A program made the translations under genes and the position numbers. Of a stretch of 64,000 nucleotides of DNA, positions 1 through 10,724 are shown in pieces. Below the pieces are notes generated by a model. The model had not been told where the DNA came from and did not search any database. It saw nothing but the letters and a program-made list of their open reading frames with translations. Position 1 is the first letter of the stretch, and each line of letters opens with the position of its first letter. Source of the DNA: Brachypodium distachyon (Eukaryota; Streptophyta; Magnoliopsida; Poales; Poaceae); NCBI RefSeq assembly GCF_000005505.3, contig NC_016131.3:3038001-3102000 (forward strand), read 5' to 3'.

Positions 1-205
1 GGGATACGGCTCCCGCCTCCTCCTGCGGCGGCGGTGGAGGCGATGGCGGAGATAGAGGCGGGGAGACGGCGGGAGGGGTCGTGGTGGTGGTGGTTGTCTC
101 GGAGGATTTCCTGAGGCGCTTGAGGCGGCGGGGAGGGGATGCGGCGGCGGCCGGGGAGGTGGGGAAGGCGAGGAGGTCCGCCTCGTCGAAGGGCTCCGTG
201 TCCAT
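1..205 (-). CDS. N-terminal exon of an unidentified acidic/proline-rich protein (partial)
   Basis: The reverse strand has an ATG at 205-203 followed by an open frame that reaches the window edge without a stop (68 complete codons). The protein begins MDTEPFDEADLLAF, then has an alanine/proline stretch, a basic patch (RRLKRLRK, about residues 26-33), a run of threonines and a proline-rich segment. The very high GC and low-complexity proline content are typical of grass first exons. I do not recognise the family; the acidic start plus basic patch would fit a nuclear protein, but that is only a guess. It is truncated by the left window edge, so neither its exon end nor its function can be judged. 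Weak point: no splice site or conserved domain confirms it. Confidence 0.5.
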   Translation of the reverse strand, partial: MDTEPFDEADLLAFPTSPAAAASPPRRLKRLRKSSETTTTTTTPPAVSPPLSPPSPPPPPQEEAGAVS

Positions 206-939
206 GGCGCCGCCTGCCTGCCTGCCTGCCTAGGGATGTCCGCTCCGAGGATTCGCGCAGAGAGAGAGGGCTGGGTTTGGATCGGGACGGCGGATCTCAG
301 AGAGAGCGAGGGAGGGAGGGAAAAACGTGGCTAAGAAGGCGCGGGCGGGCGCGCGGGAGAAGTTTCGAGTTACTTTTGGCTCGGTTTCGCGGCTGGTTTT
401 CCGCCCGCCCGCCACCGAGGGGAGGGAAGACGCCGTGACTGCGCGTGTGTGAGACCGATGACTTCGTGAGAGAGGAGGAAAGCGGCTGTGTCTGTAGGGC
501 TCGGCCGGGTCGGCGGCGTGCGGTCGGTCGGTTGCTGCTGGGCTCATACCTCATTCGTCAGCGGGCCTCGAGAGGAGCTGGGAGATTGGAAGCCGCCAGC
601 CCAGTGTCATGCCCTCGTGGCCTCTTTTTTTTTTTTGTTCTTTTTACTCTGTATTACACTTCGATGCATCTGCTTCTCAGATTACACGCCTAATCTGAGA
701 TTAATGCCGCCACTCACAATTGCGGCTTCAGGAACTTTCGCCATCGATTCAGACTTTCTCTCGATGGTAAGATGACATGTGTAACGAATGGTTTTTAAAC
801 TGAGTTTAGATGATTCATTAGTTGTGTATATACCTGGGCATGGACGGCCTGGGCCGGTCCGAAGCCCGACATCCCGGACAAGGATCGGACCTCACTTTGG
901 TGTGAAAAAAGAAAAGAAAAAAAGATGGAAAATTCTATT
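206..939. other. upstream region of the partial gene at 1-205; no gene seen
   Basis: The first 400 bases are very GC-rich and lie directly upstream of the reverse-strand start at 205, so they probably hold its 5' leader and promoter. The sequence turns AT-rich after about 620. The open frames here are GC-driven and match nothing I know. No clear TATA box was found. Confidence 0.4.
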
Positions 940-1640
940 GCAACTTTCAGCTTTACAGTTTTCTTAAACATTTGACCAACTTTAGAAAATGGAAGTACTT
1001 CCATTTTTAGGAGAACTTTTAGAAATTTGGAAGAACTTTTTTTTAAAATGTGAACATAGCAAAGATCTCTCATGATCTTAAGAGGCATTTTCGACGAATT
1101 GCTCATCTCTTGTCTTTGGAATGTGTGGAAGGAGCGTAACCACAGAGTTTTAAAAAATGCGTCCATGGAAGAGGAGGAATTTGCTTCCAAAGCTCAGGAT
1201 GGTTTGAAGTCCTTTTCTTGGGCTAACCAGTTGTGGTTGTGCGGTGTTAGAGTGTAATCGTCTTTTGTGTTCATGAGGGTCGTGCTCCTGCCTTTTTCGT
1301 AAAAAAATAACTTAAAAAATCCACAAAAACTTCTAAATTTTGAGAACCAAACCTCAAAACTTTTCAGAATACCTTTTAGTTTTTTAAAAGAACTTCCATA
1401 TTTTCAAAAGAACTTTCCAATATTTTGAAATGACTTTTAAATATTTGAAGATAGTTTTTCAAATTTCAACATAACTTTCCAAATTTTGAAATTAGATTCA
1501 TTTTAAGGCAAAAAATTTTAAAATTAAAGAACTTTAACTTTTTCAAAAAAACAACTTTCAAGATTTCCTAAACAACTTCTAAATATTCAAACAAAACTTC
1601 CAGGTCTTTGAGCTTTAATATTTTGAATCATAACTTTTGA
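940..1640. repeat. AT-rich degenerate minisatellite split by a LINE remnant
   Basis: Two blocks (about 940-1045 and 1310-1640) are built from diverged copies of a roughly 25-30 bp motif around AACTTTCCAAATTTTGAAA in shifting forms. The segment between them (about 1050-1300) has different composition and resembles the 3' end of a LINE (see separate entry). The simplest reading is one array interrupted by an insertion. Confidence 0.45.
1048..1300 (+). mobile_element. 3' remnant of a LINE (non-LTR) retrotransposon
   Basis: The plus strand encodes a short peptide (1072-1254) containing CLWNVWKERNHRV, which matches the tail of plant LINE reverse-transcriptase polyproteins (the zf-RVT end, usually L-W-x-x-W-K-E-R-N-x-R-x-F). 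About 60 codons survive before the stop at 1255-1257, followed by about 45 bases of 3' tail ending in an A-rich stretch. The rest of the element is missing, as expected for a 5'-truncated LINE. It is not a functional gene. Confidence 0.6.
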
Positions 1641-1734
1641 CGTAGGAAAACTTACGGAAATTCACCAATGGACTTGTGGCAAAAACATGGTATAGTGACG
1701 AGTAGCGACCTCATCAACATTGTGTCCACACCGC

Positions 1735-2299
1735 TGGAAATATGCCCTAGAAGCAATAAATATTCCATTATTACATTTCCAAGTTTGTAATCAATTTTCA
1801 TGGTTGTGCTATAATTGCTATGGTTCTTGAATATGAGATTTAGAGAAAAACTTAGTTCCATTCGTGGAAACATAAACACCAATAGATCACTAGCCTCGCC
1901 CCTGAGATCACTGACTCGTATATCACCGATGATCTTGTTTTCCTAATCATGAGCATTACGATGCTAATAATAATGAGAACATGTTGTTAGCTGACCAATA
2001 GTGTTGGAAAGAGCAACCTCATGATATACTGCGGGATCACATCGTCTTAGTGTAGTCTGCATAATTATAATCTGTGAAGACTTACATACGTCCTTAGACC
2101 TTTGAAAATATCATAGACCTTCGTACCTAACGGGCTAACCCCTTGGATGTGTGGTCCAATTAATTGGGTTAAGCCTCTATGGGCCTTTCTGCCCATGTAG
2201 GCTGTGGCGCGAGGTGGAGTCCTCCACAAGGGAGATGGGAAGAGGGGGGCTCCTTGACCTATAATCCTATATAAGGAGCACAAGGGGGCTCCCTTTGAG

Positions 2300-2330
<31 letters not shown>

Positions 2331-2525
2331 CGCCGCTAGTTGACCTCTCAAGCCATCGGACTGAAAGGTAAAACCTAGCTGTGGGAATCGGCGACATGCT
2401 TCACCAGCAATCGACTACTTATACATTTGATGGTAAGTTAGATCTTTCTACTGCATCTCCAAAGTGATCTTGGGTTGTTCGTGCGGTAGCAATTTTTTAT
2501 TTATTAAGTAGCACATTCCCCTACA
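1735..2525 (+). mobile_element. solo LTR of a Copia (BARE/Angela-type) retrotransposon
   Basis: The left end TGGAAATATGCCCTAGAAGC and the right end TTCCCCTACA are the terminal sequences of the BARE/Angela Copia LTR family of pooid grasses. A TATA-like box (CTATATAAGG, 2267-2276) lies in the expected U3 position, followed by a C-tract and CA repeat (about 2299-2331). The 6-mer ACCGCT stands on both sides (1730-1735 and 2525-2530), overlapping the element ends, and fits a 5-bp target duplication. No internal gag-pol sequence is present, so unequal recombination between two LTRs most likely left this single copy. The canonical 5' TGTT is eroded. Confidence 0.7.
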
Positions 2526-3289
2526 CCGCTTTCTGCGGGTCCTCCCATGGAGGCGCGCGTTGGATCCTATCATCCCCTCGGTGGCTAGCCAATAGCGGCG
2601 CAACATAATGGCCTACCCACGACGGCATGGTGTGGCCTTCACGAGGAACAACGCGGTAGCAGGCTCCACGACGACGCGGCCTCCCCAGGTGGCTCTCGGC
2701 GGCCAGCTCTTCTTCCCGAGGAGATATCGCCTCTGGAGCTCGACGCCTTCCTCGTTGGTCGAGGTGGATTTCTATGCGAGGATTTTGTTCTCAGGGAGGA
2801 GAAATGGTGGGTGCGGTGGTTGGTTAGTGCCAAAGAAAATTCCAAAAAGGGCACGCGGTTGTGGCGTGGAAGAGATTAAAAAATATATATAATAGATATG
2901 GTGAGATAAGATGCGGTCGGTGGAGGCTGTACTGACGTGTCGTGGTTCGGCGCCTCGTGAAGCCAGTGCATTACGTTGTCTGATCTGATCACTTGCGGTA
3001 CACGACACCGATGAAATCTTTTCACGCAAAACATTTATCTATACCCAACGAAGGAGTGCACGCATCGCTCGTCTTATCAATGAAAGAATCAAGTTGTGTT
3101 TATGTTTGTAGCACGCATCACTCGTCTTATCAATGAAAGAATCAAGTTGTGTTTATGTTTTTTAGCCACGACTAATCGCGATGCCAAACAATCCTACGAT
3201 TGCCACGTGGCCATTTTCTTTCTTTCTTTCTTTTACAGCGTGCCATGAGGACTAGCTAGTTTGGAGTAACCTGTTTTATGTACCGTGGT
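2526..3289. other. intergenic sequence with a 53-bp direct duplication
   Basis: The part at 2526-2880 is GC-rich and has short open frames on both strands without recognisable domains; it may be a captured gene fragment, but I cannot name it. At 3058-3107 and 3111-3160 the same roughly 50-bp sequence (starting GCACGCATC) occurs twice with one or two changes, a recent tandem duplication of period 53. Confidence 0.5.
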
Positions 3290-4390
3290 TCTTCAAAAAA
3301 GTACATGACAAATCTAATGATGCTTGTCTCTTTTTGTTTCTCAATCTGATCAAAGTTATTGTCCGCACAGTTACAAACACGGGCAGTATACTAGTGTTTT
3401 CCTATTCGGCGACCTTAATTCTAACCTACAACCGTTTGTAAATAAATCATGATTCAGATTTTTTATGTGATCTCTCGTGTATATTCGGCCATTACGTTTA
3501 GAAGTATATGTTACTAGGAAATTATGTAAATTAGAAGTATATGTTACTAGGAAATTATGTAAATTTAAATTCTGTTTTAAGCTTAGCAATCTGATATCCT
3601 TTTGCCGAGCTTTATAGCCAAAGTTTGAAAATTCTGATGTGCATTTGCAAATTGAGTTAACATGTAATATTATCTTCCTATTCGAATATCTTAATTCTAC
3701 ATTTCTCTTTGTAGAACTATAATATTTTGGCATTGACGTGGTCTCTCGTGTATATCTTCGACCATTAGGTTTAGGGCTATGTGCGACAAGGAAGAAATGT
3801 ATGAAAAATCCAGTAGTGCCATTTTCACCTTCTCAATCTTTGTAGTCCATGATAGAAAATTTTAATGCACAATTACGAATGAACGCAGTATAACCCAATC
3901 TTCCAATTTGACAATCTTAATTCTACATCCACCCGGTTTGTAAATAGATAATGGTTTAGCGTTGACGCGGTCTCCCATATATATTTTCGACCATTACATC
4001 TAGGAGTATACATTAGTATGAAATAATGAAGTTTTACGTTACGAAAAAGAAAATATATGACAAATCCAATGATGCTATTTCCACCTTCGCAATCTAGTTA
4101 TCATTTTTCTAATCTCTGGAGTCAAAGTTAGAAAACCTTAACGTGCATTTATGAAATGGCATAATATAATATTATCTTCCTATCCAAACGATTTGAATTA
4201 TACATTTTAAAGCGTTGATACGGTCTCCCATTTACGTTAGTAGGAATTTATGAAATTTTACGTTACGGAAAAGAAATTTATGACAAATTCCACATTGCTA
4301 TTTTCACCTCCGTGATCTGATTATCTTTCTCAATCTTTGTAGTCAAAATTAGAAATTTTTTAAGCGCATTTACGAATGGCGATGATATAA
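3290..4390. repeat. tandem array of a diverged 225-260 bp unit, about 5 copies
   Basis: A recurring block contains ATGACAAATCCAATGATGCT, then TTTCTCAATCTTTGTAGTCA, a stretch like TGCATTTACGAATGGC, and then GACGCGGTCTCCCAT followed by TTCGACCATTA. Recognisable unit starts lie near 3293, 3535, 3797, 4053 and 4277. Copies differ by many substitutions and indels, so the array is old. A perfect 33-bp duplication (3498-3530 and 3531-3563) is nested inside. No coding potential. Confidence 0.6.
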
Positions 4391-4725
4391 TCGAAACTTC
4401 ACCTATCTCGTAACTCCTACAATAAATATTATCTTCCTATTCGACGATCGGATAAACAATATCGATTTAAATCCTCACCCCATCTATGACTATAAAACCA
4501 CACGCACGCACAAAAGAAATTTCTACCAAGGATTTTATCTCAGACGACGTTTAGTGCCAGTTCGTCAGAAAAGAGCAAAAACAAAACCGCTGGAATTTGC
4601 AGAAAAAACAAAGGTAGCCGGCTAAAATGCAGCCCACTGGGTGTGAAAAACATAAAGAAAAGTGTCCACGCCTCCGCGGTCACCGCCACCGGCGTCCTAC
4701 GCTCCCCCGAGCCCGTCCCATAGGC
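4391..4725. other. promoter and 5' leader region of KAPP
   Basis: This AT-rich stretch ends in the GC-rich leader of KAPP. A TATA-like CTATAAAACC lies at 4489-4498, about 230 bases upstream of the start codon, and is a plausible core promoter element. Short open frames that cross the first KAPP exon in other frames were not retained. Confidence 0.35.
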
Positions 4726-7700
4726 ATGGCCATTTCCCCCCTCGCCGTCAGCGGGGCCGCCGTCGCCACGCTCGCCGTCCTGGGCCTCGCCGTGTTCGCC
4801 TGCCGCCGGTGGAGGCGGGGTTCGGCCCCCGCGTCTCCGCCCCCCACTTCCTCTCAGGTCAGACCCACCCAGGCCCCCCTGGAAATTTCCCTTCAGTCCG
4901 TTCCTTCCTTCCATTTCCTGATCACGGAATGGATCTGTTGCCGGGCGTGGCGGCCCTGCTCACGTCGTTTTCGGGTGCCGCGAATCTCGACGGTGTCGTA
5001 GCTCGGGGGGGGAGGGGGAGGGGGCTCTGTTTAGGTCGGCGATTTGATTGATTTCGAGCCCTTGGGCTAGCGCTCGCCGCGCTCCTGCCTTCTTGGTGGC
5101 GCGTGCGCGTCGTAGACTCGGCTAAATTGTAGCGGACGGGGAGCAATATTGATGCTGCAACCTGGTCCACGCGCTAGACTCTAGTTTGTGGTGATTGTTG
5201 GACTGGTGAATTCGTGCTGGTTTTCATTACTGTCTTAATATTTGAGCAACTCGGAGGTTTGGTTGGATCCTTAGTCTTTGCCATTAGGATTATCAAGCTA
5301 ATAAGTTGCTGACTCGAAGGAGGGGGAGTCAGGGACTGGTTGTATTGGCTCATCTGCCATGCTCTTTGGTTCAGTGGGGACAATGGATTGGCCTTTTACG
5401 TACCTCAGCCATTTGCCCTGTTCTTTTACTCAATCTATTTTCCAGTTCTTTTACCTATGAAGACCTTTCTGTTATCAGTCACTTCTACCTCAGCACACTG
5501 ATACATTGCATCTCATATGGCTGGACATGAGTCGCAACTACTTTCTGATCCACTCAAAAACAACTGGCACGGCACTAGGCTATAAATTAAAGCCCAACTG
5601 TCTTGCTTTCTTGTTCAGAGCATGGAATATTACGTCTCATAATCTTACAGTACTCTCATACAAGATATGGAAACTTATGCTGTTTGTTTCCTTGAGAAAA
5701 CTTTGGCTGCTGTAATGCAACTGTATGCCAATATTATCACAGCTGATGTAATCATGTAATGAATAGGAAAAAATAAATATCTTTTTCTAATCAATGGAAC
5801 GTGGAGGTATCATGTACCTGATTGATATCACTCTTTGCTTGCAGGACGATGATATGACCAGGCCTCTCATGTCAGACAATTCAGATGACTACTCAGGCCC
5901 AAGCAATAATATTCGTAGCAGTAATGCCGGGGAATCCAGAGTTTGGACAAATAGGAGTAGCACTTCACCAAGAACTCATGGCCTTGTTAGTCAAGGGATG
6001 ATCTATCCCACTGAACCTCATCCTATTGAAGGTTTGCAACCAGACTTTTATCATTTCATTTTACAAGCAACCCATTTGATTCTGTTTGGTGTTTTGGCAG
6101 TATACTCGGCTCCTCTATTAATCATTGTCAAAAATTTGTTAAAATATATAGTTCTTTTAATTTGTAGGAGAAATTCATGTAATTGATGTTACAAATGGTA
6201 CAATGGAAGAGCACAATCTGGCAAGTACGCTGAAGCGTACAGCAGAAGTAAGTGGGAAAATACCTGAGATGAAGCACACAAGAAGGCGTTCCGGAGAGAA
6301 CAATAATGGCGGAGTTCCTGTGAAGGATATTACGATTGGTAAAATGCTCCTTCGTTATTTGGATGTTCTATTCACCATATGTTACAAATATCGTCATTTA
6401 CATGCATATGCTCATGTTGTATAATCATTTGCTAGGAGTGCAGGAAGCCACCTAGCGTTGGAGGTCATAGCTGGCCCATCTCATGGAATAAACCGCTACC
6501 TGCAGTCGGGTAATACTTCCATGCTCTCAATGACTCTTGGAAGGGTTCCTCAAAATGATTTGATCCTAAAGGATAATGAGGTGTCAGGAAAGCATGCAAG
6601 GATTGACTGGAATGCAAATGTAAGTTTCTTACATCATTATTAGTTTCATCTTCAGCATGCTACTATATCCAAACCTTAGATCACTTAAAGAATTGACATG
6701 TCTGCAGAGGTAATTGACAGAGTGTTTCTTTGCCTGGAACTTTCAGTGCTTTTACCTTGTATGTTTTTAACTGTTTGTGTAGTTTGCAAATGCTGTTTCT
6801 GTTGTCAGATATGATGCCATTACTATCATTCTTCTTGGCTTGATGCTGACCTGCATATTTAGGGGGTGGGGCGTTGCCATATTGCACATTATACAAAGGA
6901 ACATCACAGAGATTACATTATGTGTCTTTGGTCCATAAATCATATTGGAGACTGGCCAGGCTTTACCATTTTTGAGCAACTTAATACTAACAGTCTCTGA
7001 AAACGATATATTTCATTCATTTCATCATAGGACATATGTATCTGGGGATATCTATAGCCTTCTTCTGTTCCCATTTTATAACATTAATAAATCATTACTC
7101 TTATATTGCAGACACTCAAATGGCAACTTGTGGATATGGGCAGTTTAAATGGAACATTCTTGAATTCTCAGTCAATTAACCATCCTGATGTTGGTTCTAG
7201 GCGTTGGGGTGAGCCTGCTGAACTTGCAGATGGTGACATTATAACACTTGGGAGTTCATCAAAAATATCTGTAAGTCCTAGTGATTATTTATTTATTTTT
7301 AATGTTATCAGTAGCAGGAAGAATCTTTGACTGGCCATGGCCCAACCATTGTCAATCATTTAGTGGTTCATGTTTCCATATCTTTGGTGTACAGGGCATT
7401 TGAATTTTATACTTCTGTTCAAAAGTAAACTCCTGGACATAGATTATGACTTTTCATGCAGTACATTTGACAGAAATGTCTCTTTTTTTAGTATGGGACT
7501 ATGGGTGCAGCAAAATATTTTACCATTAAACCCTCATGAAGTGTCACTAACATAATTACTATTGCCATGATAAAAGTCTAGTGTTCATAAGCTGATCTTC
7601 CATATTTGACTTAAAAACAGGTGATTCAGTTCATAAGCTGATGTATCTGATATCCACATATTTGAACCCCATGATTTAAGTCTAGTCGCAAGAAAGTCCT

Positions 7701-9886
7701 CAACATATTTGAACCCCATGATTTAAGTCTAGCGTTTATTTATTTCTTGGTTTGGTTGAATTCATCTTTGTACAGAAAACTCTAATAATGCTACCTCACT
7801 AGGTTCAAATTTCATTACAAAATAAACAAGTGCCAGTTGGAGTTGGTATGGCATCTGATCCAATGATAGCCCGTCGAACTGGAAAGAAACTTCCTATGGA
7901 GGATATCAGCTGCTGCCAGTATCCTCTTGCTGGCGTGAAACAGGTACATAAGTATTGTCACTAATTTTTGAAAGAGTTACACTCATTCTCATTTTAATTT
8001 ATACACAGTTTGGGCTTTTCGGCATTTTTGATGGCCATGGAGGGGATGGGGCTGCAAAAGCTGCCAGCAGGTTAACTATTTTTGTCTATTCGTTACTTAA
8101 ACATGTGCTTGATGTTGGGTGATACAATGATCTGATGTTGACTGCTTTTGTTGTCTAGGATTCTTCCAGAGAATGTTGCAAACATTTTGTCTCAACAGGA
8201 CACGATAGAAAGAGTTCTCACATGTGGCAACGCTTCAGATGTTCTTGAATGCGCCTTTGCCTTGACGGAAGCTGCACTCGATCATCAGTATGAGGTTTTC
8301 GTCTTATCTGGCTTTCTTTCCCGGTGTCTGCATTTTAGTATTTTCAAGTTTCAAGTATGTTGCTGTTAATCATTTTGCTCGTTAGTCTATGTGCTTGACA
8401 GAAAAAATGAAGTTAGTTATTTTTACAGTGTTAATCCACACATTTGTTTCGTATAATTGGTTCTTTCAGAAATCATAGATATGCTTGACTTGCGAGCCTG
8501 TTTTGCCAATCTGATTTGATATGCATTTTTTTAATCCTTTAACCTTCTTTGGATGTGTAATTCCCTGACATATTGGTTTTCTATATTTACAAAAAATCTT
8601 TGTGTCTAACTGAAAAGCTTCAGGAAGTCCTTCATGAGTAAAGATTCCTGAACCCAGGGCAAAGATTTGCCAATTTCACAAGTTTTGAGTATCTGATTAA
8701 ACACTTTGGTTGGCAATATCTAGGCTCGAAACAGGTTATGTATGGCTATATGCGCTTTTCAGTTAGAGGGCATCCATATGAGTAGTAGGAATACGATTTC
8801 TCATTTCTCGAATTACCACTTATGTAGCAACCTGAATTTTTGGCTCATGTCTGTCTATCTGTTACAGGGTTGTACAGCAACGGTCCTTCTTGTTTGGTTC
8901 GATCAGAACAAAGATTGCTTTGCCCAGTGCGCTAATCTAGGCGACTCAGCATGTATTATGAAGTAATAACATCTCTTCATCTCTCAGAGATATTTCACTA
9001 TTTTCTCTTAAGTAGCAGTCAGTAGTCAATTGTTACATGTGGACCGTGCATCTCCTTATCCTTGATAATTCGAAATGAACTTATTACTAATGCTTCCCTT
9101 GTAAATAGAGGAACTGCTACCATAAATAAACTTGGGCTATGCTTGTGTGTTTTCATTGTCAAGCTCTATATCACAATAATTATTTGTATACCTTGCCAGT
9201 GTCGATGGGAAACCTATTGCAATGACAGAGGATCATCGAGTAGTTAGTACAACAGAACGAGCGAGGATAGCAAAATCAGGACATCCTCTGAGAGATGGTG
9301 AAAGCCGTATATGTGGTATGTCCCCTTTACTTGTAACGCAGACTTGACCAGTTGACCGACAATGATGTAAAACTCCCTCTTTATTTCCGCAGGACTAAAT
9401 CTGTGCAGGATGTTTGGAGATAAGTTTCTGAAAGAGCAAGATTCAAGGTTTAGCTCAGAACCATATGTGAGTCCAGTGGTTCGCATCACAAAATCGTGCT
9501 CAGCTTTTGCGCTTATTGCTAGGTAACACAAGTTCCATATCTGCTAAAGCTCATGATCACTGATGTGATGTATCCACTGACTGACATGTTTTGTGCTTGA
9601 TGCAGCGATGGCCTATGGGATGTCATTAGCGCGAAAAGGGCAGCACAGCTTGTCGTCGAGGTAAGAGATTATTTAGCATCTATATGCATATTAATCTCAC
9701 TATTTTTTTAGTCTTGTGATGCTAGTTTTATGCTCCCTTTTTCAGCATAAGGAGAGGAACAAGGATCACAAAACTTCAGCAGACAGAGTAGCAGATCATG
9801 TGTTGAGTGAAGCCAGGAATTTGAGGACGAAGGACAACACATCAGTGATATTTGTAGATTTCGACCTTATGAGAATTGCTCCCTGA
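4726..9886 (+). CDS. KAPP: kinase-associated protein phosphatase (FHA + PP2C), KAPP
   Basis: Thirteen exons: 4726-4857, 5845-6031, 6168-6338, 6444-6619, 7112-7270, 7803-7943, 8009-8070, 8159-8294, 8868-8962, 9200-9315, 9393-9522, 9606-9660, 9746-9886. All junctions are GT-AG and keep frame, giving 566 residues; Arabidopsis KAPP has 581. Residues 9-25 form a hydrophobic segment followed by a basic CRRWRR, the N-terminal membrane anchor known for KAPP. An FHA domain (about 185-275) shows GRVPQND, SGKH and GSLNGT, the phosphothreonine-binding signature. The C-terminal PP2C domain has FDGHGGDGAA, GDSACIM, SDGLWD and DNTSVIF, the metal-binding aspartates of the family. KAPP binds phosphorylated receptor-like kinases through FHA and dephosphorylates them at the plasma membrane, damping signalling. 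The start fits the family because only this ATG places the anchor at the N-terminus. It converges with the RING gene downstream. Confidence 0.93.
7656..7733. repeat. 30-bp direct duplication in KAPP intron 5
   Basis: The sequence ACATATTTGAACCCCATGAT followed by TTAAGTCTAG occurs twice with a period of 47 bases. It lies wholly inside the intron between exons 5 and 6 and does not touch a splice site. Confidence 0.7.
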
Positions 9887-10332
9887 ATTGCCAATTGATT
9901 TGTCAAAATCAAGCCTAGAAATCGCCCCACTTGCGGCTTCAACCCCATTTTTTTTTCTGTTCTCTTATATTTCATTAGTTCATACTCAGTTGCTATCCAG
10001 TCTCTGTATCGAAGTTTTTCTTGTCCGCAAGTACTTGGGGAGCCCTTGTGTGCGGCCGTTGCCTGTAAATCGTGAGAGGGATTTGTTAGCTAAATGTTAA
10101 ATGAACTTTGCATCCTGAGATTATATGCATGACCAGAGAAGAAGCTTTGGTAAGGCTCCCCAGATATAGAATGTCGCACAAAGCCTGGTATAGCACAATA
10201 ACGGCATCTCGCACAAAGCCTGGTATAGCAGACGCTTAAAGATTTCTCTATTTATGTGGATGCATCATTATTAATTAGCGTAATTTGTGTATATTAGGTT
10301 ATACTAGAATGTATTAAGGTGGATTAAGGTAA
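9887..10332. other. KAPP 3' UTR and spacer with a 35-bp tandem duplication
   Basis: This follows the KAPP stop codon and should hold its 3' UTR. The 22-mer beginning TCGCACAAAGCCTGGTATAG occurs at 10174 and again at 10209 (period 35). No gene is seen. Confidence 0.5.
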
Positions 10333-10564
10333 TACTCCCTTTGTTCCAAAATATTAGGGCGTATGAACTTTTGTTCATTGTAAAACTTTCTAAACTTTGA
10401 CCAAACTTACTGTCATAAATATATTTCACGGTAGATCTAGTGATCTTGATTTGTGACTTTAAATGATGTTGGGTATTTCTATAAATTAAGTCAATTTTTC
10501 ACAAGTTCAACAGTCAACAAAAGTTATATGTCCCATATTTTCGAAGATGGAAGCAAAGTAAGTA
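10333..10564. mobile_element. degenerate Stowaway-type MITE
   Basis: The left end TACTCCCTTTGTTCCAAAAT and the reverse complement of the right end (TACTTACTTTGCTTCCATCT) match over an extended, imperfect inverted repeat that continues to the shared AACTTTTGTT. TA dinucleotides stand at both borders. The size of about 230 bp and the CTCCCTTTG end place it in the Tc1/mariner-derived Stowaway group. It sits between the convergent 3' ends of KAPP and the RING gene. Confidence 0.7.
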
Positions 10565-10724
10565 CTCATATGAGGAAGGAGTACCATAAATGGAACAGCT
10601 CTGCAAACTTGTTAGCATATTGAACTGTGAGAATAAGAGCACATTGGAAGTTAATCTTTGCGATCTATGGTTGAACATGGAAATACAACACTGGCTGAAT
10701 CTACAGAATAAATGTGGCAGATCA

